Positions 33,635 to 40,005 of a stretch of 64,000 bases of DNA are shown piece by piece; the first letter of the stretch is position 1; each line of letters starts with the position of its first letter. This DNA comes from Aquipseudomonas alcaligenes MRY13-0052 (GTDB lineage Bacteria > Pseudomonadota > Gammaproteobacteria > Pseudomonadales > Pseudomonadaceae). The position numbers were made by a program, and so were the translations under genes. The DNA lies in the NCBI GenBank assembly GCA_000474255.1, contig BATO01000009.1:61378-125377 (forward strand), read 5' to 3'. The notes under the pieces were generated by a model. The model saw nothing but the letters and a program-made list of their open reading frames with translations. It was not told the origin of the DNA and did not search any database.

Positions 33635-34543
33635 ATGACGGATTCACTGGAAAATTTGACCATTCTTCCGGAAATGCAGCTGGAGGGTCTCGCCACCGGG
33701 GATCTGCTCTCCCAGGTGCTGGCGCAGATCCGCCTGACCGGCGACCGCGTCTATTCCTTCGCGCCGGGCAGCGGGGAGCGCCTGGCGCTGGACAGCAACA
33801 GCGCCCACATCTGCGTGCTGCAGCAGGGGCGCCTGCACATCCGCTGCACCAGCCAGCCGGCGGTGACGGTGGAGCAGGGCGACATCCTCCTGCTGCCCCA
33901 CGACCCGTCGGGGTTGAGCATCACCGCAATCGACGGGCCGGCGACCGTGATCATCTGCCGTTTCTGGTTCGACGCCGGCAGCTTCCAGGCCATGCTCTTC
34001 GCCCTGCCGTGGCTGATCCACATCCGCCAGACGGACGCGGCGGCCTGGTCCGAGGGGCTGATGCACTTCATGCTGCTGGAAGCCCATGACGTCCAGCCCG
34101 GCGGCGCCTTGATGATCTCGCGCCTGATCGACCTCACCGTCATCCGCATCCTGCGCACCTGGGTGCAGCAGGGCGCCGCCTCCGGCTGGCTGGGCGGCCT
34201 CGCCGATGCGCGCATCGCCCGGGTGCTGCGGGCCATTCACGAGCAGCCCGGGAAGCAATGGCGCATCGACGCCCTCGCCGAACTGGCCGGCATGTCGCGC
34301 TCCAGCTTCTGCGAGCGCTTCAGCGTGCTGGTGGGGCGTTCGCCCTTGCGCTACCAGAACGAATGGCGGCTGACCCTGGCGAAAACCATGCTCGCCCGGC
34401 ACGACAGCCGCATCGGCGAGATCGGCTTTGCCATCGGCTACGAATCCGAAGCCGCCTTCAGCCGCGCCTACAAAGCCTTCTTCGGCCGCTCGCCGCGGGA
34501 TGACCTGAATGCGCGGGGTGGTGTGGAGGGGAAGGGCGCCTAG
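33635..34543 (+). CDS. AraC-family regulator with cupin-type sensor domain
   Basis: The 302-aa protein has an N-terminal cupin-type domain (about 20-180, with HICVLQQGRLHIRC and VEQGDILLLPHDPSG) and a C-terminal AraC DNA-binding domain with two helix-turn-helix units (about 205-300): RIDALAELAGMSRSSFCERF and RIGEIGFAIGYESEAAFSRA, ending FFGRSPRDD. AraC members with this N-terminal type often control oxidoreductase genes. It diverges from the membrane protein gene. The start is uncertain: ATG 33635 fits the family, while ATG 33593 would add 14 residues. Confidence 0.85.
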   Translation: MTDSLENLTILPEMQLEGLATGDLLSQVLAQIRLTGDRVYSFAPGSGERLALDSNSAHICVLQQGRLHIRCTSQPAVTVEQGDILLLPHDPSGLSITAIDGPATVIICRFWFDAGSFQAMLFALPWLIHIRQTDAAAWSEGLMHFMLLEAHDVQPGGALMISRLIDLTVIRILRTWVQQGAASGWLGGLADARIARVLRAIHEQPGKQWRIDALAELAGMSRSSFCERFSVLVGRSPLRYQNEWRLTLAKTMLARHDSRIGEIGFAIGYESEAAFSRAYKAFFGRSPRDDLNARGGVEGKGA

Positions 34544-34710
34544 TCGCTCGGCAGCTGCGCATCAGCGATGCCAATGGGCGGCCTATTCATCGTGCTGTCG
34601 CTGTACTGTCGGCCACACGAGGGGAAAGGTTCGCCAGCCATTCGATGAGGCGCTTCTATCCATAGCCGGCGGCCATCTGGCTTACTAGCCCTACCTCGAA
34701 CTCAACCAGG

Positions 34711-35142
34711 GTGACTCGATTGACTGATTATTCCTGCCTGCTGGAGACGCCATCCGTTCAGGTCTACCAGGCTCTGCGCACCGGCTCCGGCCTCAGCGGC
34801 AAAACCGATGAAGCCGCGGTGCGGGGGCTGCCCAATACGCTATTCGCCGTGCAGATTCTCCACCAGTCGCAACCCGTGGGAATGGGGCGGGTGATCGGCG
34901 ACGGCGGGTGCTTCTTTCAGGTCGTGGACATCGCCGTGCTCAAGGCGCACCAAGGCAAGGGCCTGGGCAAACGCATCATGGGCGAGATCCTCAAGTACAT
35001 CGAAGCCAATGTTCCGGAAAGCGGCTACGTCAGCCTTATTGCGGATGGCCAGGCACAGGACCTGTACGCGCAATTCGGCTTCGTGCATACCGCGCCGCGC
35101 TCGGTAGGGATGGCGTATAGGCGACCAGGGGAGGGGGCTTGA
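34711..35142 (+). CDS. GNAT-family N-acetyltransferase
   Basis: The 143-aa protein has the GNAT motif A as DIAVLKAHQGKGLGKRIMGE and a motif B segment ADGQAQDLYAQFGFVHTAPR. It resembles small bacterial acetyltransferases of about 140 aa with unknown amine substrate. The start is taken as GTG 34711; a TTG at 34720 with AGGGTGA just before it is an alternative. Its last 131 bases of common sequence (34993-35123) recur at 36798-36928 with four mismatches, so the gene has been the source of a recent partial duplication. Confidence 0.85.
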   Translation: MTRLTDYSCLLETPSVQVYQALRTGSGLSGKTDEAAVRGLPNTLFAVQILHQSQPVGMGRVIGDGGCFFQVVDIAVLKAHQGKGLGKRIMGEILKYIEANVPESGYVSLIADGQAQDLYAQFGFVHTAPRSVGMAYRRPGEGA

Positions 35143-35210
35143 TCGGTAGCTCGAAAGAGCCCCTCAAGCCGAGTTACATTCACGCCCTTCAGCTAGAGAA
35201 GGGTGTCCCG

Positions 35211-35633
35211 ATGCACGTTCCGATGATCAATCTACTTAACGAGGTGCTGCGCTCGAGCGCCTTTCGGCTTCTGGCCGCCGTATTGCTGGCCAGCGGCATG
35301 GGCACCGCCGGGTTGGCTCTCGCGGCGACTCCGGCCCCCGTTGCTGAAAGCACCTACCTCGACTATTCCGAGGCTGATCAGCCCGAACTCTATGCGCTGT
35401 GGGGGAAGGAAGGCATAGAGCGCATCAAGGTGATGGAGCGCAAGGCCGTTGCCCATGTCGCCTTGTCGCCCGCCTGCAATCGCATCATCACCGTCGAACC
35501 CAAGAGCGCGAAAAGCACCCCGCCCACGGTGGTGGTGGTTTCGGTCGTCTGCGACAACGGCAACAGGTTCTACGTAGGGGAGAGTGAACTGAGGAAGGCG
35601 CCGGGCGAGCTGACCTACGAGAAGCTCTTCTAG
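35211..35633 (+). CDS. hypothetical exported protein
   Basis: From ATG 35211 the protein is 140 aa with a leader containing one hydrophobic stretch (FRLLAAVLLASGMGTAGLAL, signal peptidase site near AAT). The mature part is small and has two Cys (SPACNRII and VVCDNGNRF) that could form a disulfide in the periplasm. GAAGGGTG precedes the chosen ATG, whereas the longer in-frame version lacks a site. It is 68 bases after the GNAT gene and converges on a MaoC gene with only 4 bases between stops. No family was recognised. Confidence 0.65.
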   Translation: MHVPMINLLNEVLRSSAFRLLAAVLLASGMGTAGLALAATPAPVAESTYLDYSEADQPELYALWGKEGIERIKVMERKAVAHVALSPACNRIITVEPKSAKSTPPTVVVVSVVCDNGNRFYVGESELRKAPGELTYEKLF

Positions 35634-35637
35634 CGGC

Positions 35638-36099
35638 TCAGCCTTCCTTCCTGAAACACAGCACCTTGGTGACCATGCGTTGCAGCACCTGCTCCTGCTG
35701 ATTAGAGGTGATGCACTCGAGGATGACGATGCCCCGGTCTGCCTTGGAGCGGGAGGGGATGATCTCGATGATCGTGCTGGTGACCTTGAGCACATCGCCG
35801 GGGCGAGTGGGCTGGGGCCAGGAAACCTCCGCACCGGCACCGATCACGCCCTTGGCGAAGTGCATGCTCTTGACGATAAGGCGCATGGTGAGGGCGGTGG
35901 TGTGCCAGCCACTCGCGGCCAGGCCCTGGAAGAAGCTGCCTTGCGCCGCCTCGGCATCCAGGTGGAACGGCTGCGGGTCGAACTGCGAGGCGAACTGGAC
36001 GATCTGCTCGGCATCCAGCGCGTGGGTGCCGCTGGTGAATTGGTCACCCACCGCCAGGTCGTCCAGGTAGAGCGGTTTGGGCCTGTTCGCTGCGTCCAT
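35638..36099 (-). CDS. MaoC-family (hot-dog fold) dehydratase
   Basis: The 153-aa protein has the MaoC/hydratase-2 pattern: LYLDDLAVGDQFTSGTHALD, then QFASQFDPQPFHLDAEAAQG with the Asp and His of the R-hydratase motif, and VIGAGAEVSWPQPTRPGDVL. It probably hydrates an enoyl-CoA or acts as a thioester-binding relative. The start at 36099 has GAGGA 7 bases upstream; an ATG at 36105 overlaps that site. It is a single gene between two accessory hypotheticals. Function beyond the fold is uncertain. Confidence 0.85.
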   Translation of the reverse strand: MDAANRPKPLYLDDLAVGDQFTSGTHALDAEQIVQFASQFDPQPFHLDAEAAQGSFFQGLAASGWHTTALTMRLIVKSMHFAKGVIGAGAEVSWPQPTRPGDVLKVTSTIIEIIPSRSKADRGIVILECITSNQQEQVLQRMVTKVLCFRKEG

Positions 36100-36177
36100 C
36101 GTCATGTCCTCGGTTCAGTGGCGCTCAACGGTGTGTTGGCTGTCCGTGGCGGTCATCAATAAGTCTTCGATAGGCTC

Positions 36178-36603
36178 TCAGCGAGGGGGCGCCATTGGCT
36201 CCATAACGCTTGCATCACATCGAGGGCAATGCTCGACATACCCGCTCCCATGAGTTCGCAAATGATCGCGAAGATCAGCACCACATGAAATGCAGGGATG
36301 AAGATCAGAAGGCCAGGGCATCGTTGAGTCTTGCACATCGTTGAGGTTGAGCACGGCGACCCAAGCGCCCGCACGACCCGCCGGATCAGTCAACTGATCG
36401 TCGAAATGCGCGAAAGCTTCGCATTGGATGTCGCCAGGCTCAAAAAGCAAAAGTGGCATTCCCTCTGTTAAGCGAATGCCTTGCTGGGCCAGGCTCTGGA
36501 GGGTTCCATAACCTGTGATGGGCATTTCGACCTCTGACGTCCCCTCCCTCTCCTTCGCGCACAGAACGGCATTGAAGTCTGCATAAATGCAGGGAGTCGT
36601 CAT
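36178..36603 (-). CDS. hypothetical protein with C-terminal zinc-ribbon-like Cys pairs
   Basis: The 141-aa protein (MTTPCIYADFNAVLCAKERE, then GTLQSLAQQGIRLTEGMPLL) ends in CISCGADLRDHLRTHGSG followed by EHCPRCDASV, giving two CxxC pairs that could bind zinc. The first 100 residues form a beta-rich domain without a match that I recognise. CAGGATG is a fair ribosome binding site. It lies in an accessory stretch of small genes; codon use is more AT-tolerant than in neighbours. A second, shorter minus-strand frame at 36156-36374 overlaps it and is not supported. Confidence 0.65.
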   Translation of the reverse strand: MTTPCIYADFNAVLCAKEREGTSEVEMPITGYGTLQSLAQQGIRLTEGMPLLLFEPGDIQCEAFAHFDDQLTDPAGRAGAWVAVLNLNDVQDSTMPWPSDLHPCISCGADLRDHLRTHGSGYVEHCPRCDASVMEPMAPPR

Positions 36604-36797
36604 GAATGCATCCTGGCAAGTGTGGGGGGAACGGAGGGGCTCGGACTTTCCGCGCTTTGCGCGGCACAGCATTCCTTGTCCATGCGTAGCTCCGGGAAGA
36701 CTCTGGGTTTAGGCGAGGTGCGGGACATGGCGAGAAAAGGGAACCCGGCCTGTCTTTCGCGCACGTTATCGATGCATCCGAAACCTGTCCATTCCAT

Positions 36798-36947
36798 AAG
36801 TACATCGAAGCCAATGTTCCGGAAAGCGACTACGTCAGCCTTATTGCGGATGGCCAGGCACAGGATCTGTACGCGCAATTCGGCTTCGTGCATACCGCAC
36901 CGCGCTCGGTGGGGATGGCGTATAGGCGGCCGGAGCTGGATTCCTGA
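36798..36947 (+). pseudogene. duplicated 3-prime fragment of the GNAT gene at 34711
   Basis: 131 bases at 36798-36928 equal 34993-35123 with four mismatches, all single substitutions and no gap. The copy keeps the reading frame, encoding KYIEANVPESDYVSLI and AQFGFVHTAPRSVGMAYRRP, then diverges and stops at TGA 36945-36947. The N-terminal two thirds of the gene are missing and there is no start or ribosome binding site. It is a recent partial duplication, about 1.8 kb from its source. Confidence 0.85.
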
Positions 36948-37005
36948 TCGGCAATCGCGCCAGGGGATTCAATGTTCGCCATGAGTCGCGCGCCTGGTTG
37001 GGCGG

Positions 37006-37296
37006 TCACTCATAGATTTTTCCGCAGTAAAGAAAGGCAGCGAATTGCTGCCACGGATTGGCTGAGGAAAGGCCCTGGGCCACGCCAAAATCACTGTCCT
37101 CAGCCCATGCAATTGCGCCTTCAAGAAATGACTCGATCGAGGTGTTTTCCCAGCCATGTGCATCAGCCCCGTAGGCTGAGCTGGGATCTATCTTTTCCTG
37201 GGCAACTGATGCAGCACGATCTGCTGCCAATGCGCGTGCGAAGACCAGGAAGGTCTCAATATCCTTGACGTGATCAAGCAGTTCGCTGACATCCAC
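37006..37296 (-). CDS. small DUF7660-like protein
   Basis: The 96-aa acidic protein has the order LLDHVKDIETFLVFARALAA, SSAYGADAHGWENTSIESFL, AIAWAEDSDFG and NPWQQFAAFLYCGKIYE, which I recall as the DUF7660 pattern (GWENxxIExFLxA and a final AAFLYxGKIYE). Function is unknown; such small acidic proteins are often found near polymorphic toxins as possible immunity proteins. The start is GTG 37296; GGATGCT lies 6 bases upstream. It stands among other small hypotheticals in a lower-GC stretch, so acquisition by transfer is likely. Confidence 0.7.
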   Translation of the reverse strand: MDVSELLDHVKDIETFLVFARALAADRAASVAQEKIDPSSAYGADAHGWENTSIESFLEGAIAWAEDSDFGVAQGLSSANPWQQFAAFLYCGKIYE

Positions 37297-37428
37297 TGTT
37301 TAGCATCCGAGTTTGAGTAGGCGACACACGCGAGGTTGGCTATGTCGCCATAACCTCTTAAAGGTGAAGTCGCTTTACCCGCTGCATTGAAGTCCAGCTC
37401 TCTTGAGATTGCTCTCGATTCCGCTTTT

Positions 37429-37770
37429 TCATGAACGCCATGTATCAACGCTAGAAAAAAGAATGGCCAGGGTTTCTGGGTGTAGAACGAAGCTATAGGT
37501 TTTCCCAAAGCCAGAAAGCGGTTCTGGCTTTCGAGCTGAGGTCCAGTAGATAACCATCAGGACAGACTCGGTATCCGCCAGTGGAAGTGGGATAGGGACC
37601 TTTTTGACAAAGCTCTTTGCTACATAGAAAACATCGCTTTCGCAGTATGTCCAGGTGCTGGCCTCCTGATACAAGGGGTGCTGCTGCACTGCTGCAAGAG
37701 CATTCAGTTTGACGGGCTCAGGCACATTGGTAGGTATGCTCACTTCTGCTTGATCCTGCGTTGAGTACAC
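37429..37770 (-). CDS. hypothetical protein (113 aa)
   Basis: The frame encodes a 113-aa soluble protein with segments AEVSIPTNVPEPVKLNALAA, STWTYCESDVFYVAKSFVKK and KTYSFVLHPETLAILFSSVD, an alpha/beta mixture without membrane spans. Codon use is unlike that of the flanking core genes (more A/T at third positions). The order and size resemble orphan immunity-type genes, but no family was recognised. About 130 bases separate it from the DUF7660-like gene on the same strand. Start ATG 37770 is preceded by a weak ribosome binding site. Confidence 0.55.
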   Translation of the reverse strand: MYSTQDQAEVSIPTNVPEPVKLNALAAVQQHPLYQEASTWTYCESDVFYVAKSFVKKVPIPLPLADTESVLMVIYWTSARKPEPLSGFGKTYSFVLHPETLAILFSSVDTWRS

Positions 37771-37890
37771 GATGCCTGCATGTGCGCTAGTGCTCCAACC
37801 AAGTGCTGCATGGGCCCAGGTGCTGAAGTGCTAATGAAAACATCTGGATGCTGGAGTCACTGCTGCTCGAACTGCGCTTCCTGAGGCGTC

Positions 37891-38214
37891 TTAAGCAAGC
37901 CCGTTTGCTGCCGATGCCTCTGACGCTTGGCGATGGTAGGTCGCCAACAACACCAGCCCTATGAGCGGTACCGCCCACGAGAACAAACAGGCAAAGATCG
38001 CTCTTACGATCGAGCCTTTAAGGGCGTATGAAAAGACGCCGGCCAGCGGGCCTTGGACAATCACCAGCAGTAGCATGGTGTAGAAGGCTGGCTTTCCGAT
38101 TGATTCGGGCTGGGTATAGAAGATCGCGAGGAGCCCGGATATCAGCAGCAGTGCTATGGAGATCAGCGCGAGTGCTTTGAGCGTGGCGTGAGGCTTGCTG
38201 GTTGTTGCATTCAT
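37891..38214 (-). CDS. small membrane protein (107 aa)
   Basis: The protein has three hydrophobic segments (ALALISIALLLISGLLAIFY, AFYTMLLLVIVQGPLAGVFS, IFACLFSWAVPLIGLVLLAT), predicting an inner-membrane protein. A Lys-rich N-terminus (TTSKPHATLKA) is cytoplasmic by the positive-inside rule. The ribosome binding site is weak (AAGGGAA is about 13 bases away). It is the last of the small hypotheticals before the FecR gene. No family was recognised. Confidence 0.55.
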   Translation of the reverse strand: MNATTSKPHATLKALALISIALLLISGLLAIFYTQPESIGKPAFYTMLLLVIVQGPLAGVFSYALKGSIVRAIFACLFSWAVPLIGLVLLATYHRQASEASAANGLA

Positions 38215-38341
38215 CTGCAGTGCATTCCCTTGACTGGTTCCAGAGCTGAGCCTGCGGAAAATAGCTGAGCAGATAGCACGATGTCATCAGGAAAATGGGA
38301 GCCCTCGCTGGCGTTCCTCGGCGTCAGGCTTCCCACTCAAT

Positions 38342-39295
38342 TCAACGCCCAATAACGACTCCATTCGCCCCCGCCTGAACCCGCAACCCATGACTCTTGG
38401 CCAGCATCGCCAGCGCCAATGGCAGGTCGTCGAGGGGGAAGGTGCCGGAGACGCGCAGGTTCGCCAGGGCCGGGTCGCAGGTGAGGCTTTGGGTGCTGTA
38501 GCGCATCAGTTCCTGGGCCCATTGCTGCAGGGGCATGTCGTCCGCCACCAGCAGGCCGTTGCGCCAGGCGATGGAGGTGTCGCGGGCCGTTTCGAGGGGG
38601 CCGAACCGGTCGCGGCCGAAGCGTACTTGCTGCCCGGCGCGGATAGTTTGTTCCTGCGCGGCGCCGGCGAGTTGCACCCGTACGGCGCCTTCGTAGACGG
38701 CGAGCAGGGTTTCCTGGGGGAGCTGGCGCACGCTGAAGCGGGTGCCCAGTGCCTGCATGAGGCCGTGTTCGCTCTGCACCCGTAGCGGGCGAGGAGGGGC
38801 ATGCCGGTCCGCCGCCGTGGCGATGTAGAGCTCGCCGTGGCGCAGGTGCAGCAGGCGCTGTTCGGCGGTGAAGCGCACGGCCAGGGCGGTGTCGCTGTTG
38901 AGCGAAACCTGGGTGCCGTCTTCCAGCACCAGGTCCCGGCGTTCGCCCAGGGCGGTGAGGTAGTCGATGCCCGCGCTGCTGCGCTGCCATACCCACCAAC
39001 CCAGTGGCGCGGCCCCCATGAGCACGAGCAAACCGCGCAGGACAGTGCGGCGGCTGGCGGCCGGGCGGTCGAGGGTTTGCCTGGCCAGTGCCGGCGGCAG
39101 GGTGCCGAGGCGGGCGAGCAGGCTTTGCGCGCGCTTCCAGGCCCGTTCGTGTTCCGGGGCGAGGTGCCGCCAGCGTTCCAGTTCGGCCTGTTGCGCAGGG
39201 CTCAGCGGCCCTTCCTGCATCAACAGCAGCCAGGAGGCGGCTTGGGCGAGTACGGCCTGGGTGATGGGTTCGCCATTGGCGCTGGCGTCATGCAT
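38342..39295 (-). CDS. FecR-family anti-sigma factor / signal transducer
   Basis: The 317-aa protein has a cytoplasmic N-terminus with the FecR motif (AASWLLLMQEGPLSPAQQAE, ERWRHLAPEHERAWKRAQSL), one membrane span (LRGLLVLMGAAPLGWWVW, about 85-103) and a periplasmic FecR domain (GERRDLVLEDGTQVSLNSDT). It passes the signal from the STN domain of the outer-membrane receptor to the sigma factor. Its start overlaps the sigma gene end by 8 bases, so the two are coupled. The receptor gene is divergent, so the three form a cell-surface signalling unit. Confidence 0.92.
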   Translation of the reverse strand: MHDASANGEPITQAVLAQAASWLLLMQEGPLSPAQQAELERWRHLAPEHERAWKRAQSLLARLGTLPPALARQTLDRPAASRRTVLRGLLVLMGAAPLGWWVWQRSSAGIDYLTALGERRDLVLEDGTQVSLNSDTALAVRFTAEQRLLHLRHGELYIATAADRHAPPRPLRVQSEHGLMQALGTRFSVRQLPQETLLAVYEGAVRVQLAGAAQEQTIRAGQQVRFGRDRFGPLETARDTSIAWRNGLLVADDMPLQQWAQELMRYSTQSLTCDPALANLRVSGTFPLDDLPLALAMLAKSHGLRVQAGANGVVIGR

Positions 39296-39827
39296 CGGGC
39301 ATCTGGCTCAGGCAGGCCACGTAGCCCTCGTGGATGTACTTCTTCACGGTGGGCAGGGCGATGCCGAGGGCCTGGGCGATGTCTTTCTGCTTCATGCCGT
39401 CCAGGGTCGCCATGAGGAAGGCCTGCCGAACCCGTGGGCGCAGGGCGTCGAGGAGGGCGTCGATCTCATGCAGGGTTTCGAGGATGACGCTCTGCTGCTC
39501 GGGCGACGGGTGCTCTGGCTCGGGCAGCAGTAGCAGCGCTTCGATCCAGGCCTGCTCCAGCGAATTGCGCCGCCGCCAGCTGACCAGCACGCAGTTGGCG
39601 ATACGGGTGAGGTAGGCCCTGGGCTGGCGGATGGCTTCGGGTTGGTTCGCCTCCCGGCTGACCAGCACGCGCAGGAATACGTCCTGGGCCAGGTCGTCGG
39701 CCACGCCGCGCCCCCAGGACCTGAGCCGGTACGTCAGCCAGGTGCGCAGCCAGGCGTGGTTCTCGACGTAGAGCGTCGTGAGGGCGCAGCGATCGGTGAG
39801 CAGGGGCGGGGCGTCGAGGGGGTTCAT
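39288..39827 (-). CDS. ECF sigma factor, FecI type
   Basis: From ATG 39827 the protein is 179 aa with region 2 (LTYRLRSWGRGVADDLAQDV FLRV, split here) and region 4 (RVRQAFLMATLDGMKQKDIA, then LGIALPTVKKYIHEGYVACL), the layout of iron-starvation sigma factors. The DDLAQDVFLRVL segment is the region 2 core. It should direct RNA polymerase to the promoter of the TonB receptor gene. A Fur-box-like site lies 30 bases upstream of the start, so the gene is expected to be induced by iron limitation. Coupled to fecR downstream. Confidence 0.92.
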   Translation of the reverse strand: MNPLDAPPLLTDRCALTTLYVENHAWLRTWLTYRLRSWGRGVADDLAQDVFLRVLVSREANQPEAIRQPRAYLTRIANCVLVSWRRRNSLEQAWIEALLLLPEPEHPSPEQQSVILETLHEIDALLDALRPRVRQAFLMATLDGMKQKDIAQALGIALPTVKKYIHEGYVACLSQMPDA

Positions 39828-39857
39828 CGTGAGCTGAATCGGCAGGCGGTTGTCGCA

Positions 39858-39876
39858 AATGAAAACAATTATCACT
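39858..39876. promoter_or_regulatory. Fur-box-like site
   Basis: AATGAAAACAATTATCACT, read in reverse as AGTGATAATTGTTTTCATT, resembles the Fur consensus GATAATGATAATCATTATC at most half-site positions. It lies 30 bases upstream of the sigma factor gene in the spacer shared with the receptor gene, an AT-rich island in GC-rich DNA. Confidence 0.65.
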
Positions 39877-40005
39877 AAAATCTTTTGCGCCACAAGCCCA
39901 AATGAAAATACGAATATTCCGCATATACCTTTTTTGATCTCGTGCGACAGAGGGAGTGAGAGCCCGCATCGAGTGCCGGGCACACACCCTACGAGCGAGA
40001 GAAGC

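Noticed and set aside
34544..34710. Possible small gene between AraC and GNAT
   Set aside because: No frame with a ribosome binding site and no palindrome; it is treated as ordinary promoter DNA.
36156..36374. Short minus-strand frame with a hydrophobic segment
   Set aside because: It overlaps the larger zinc-ribbon-type gene in another frame and has no ribosome binding site.
37188..37508. Minus-strand frame overlapping the 113-aa gene and the DUF7660-like gene
   Set aside because: The text at 37300-37430 looks slightly protein-like, but the frame overlaps two better genes on the same strand and has no start signal; it could be a remnant, but it is not supported.
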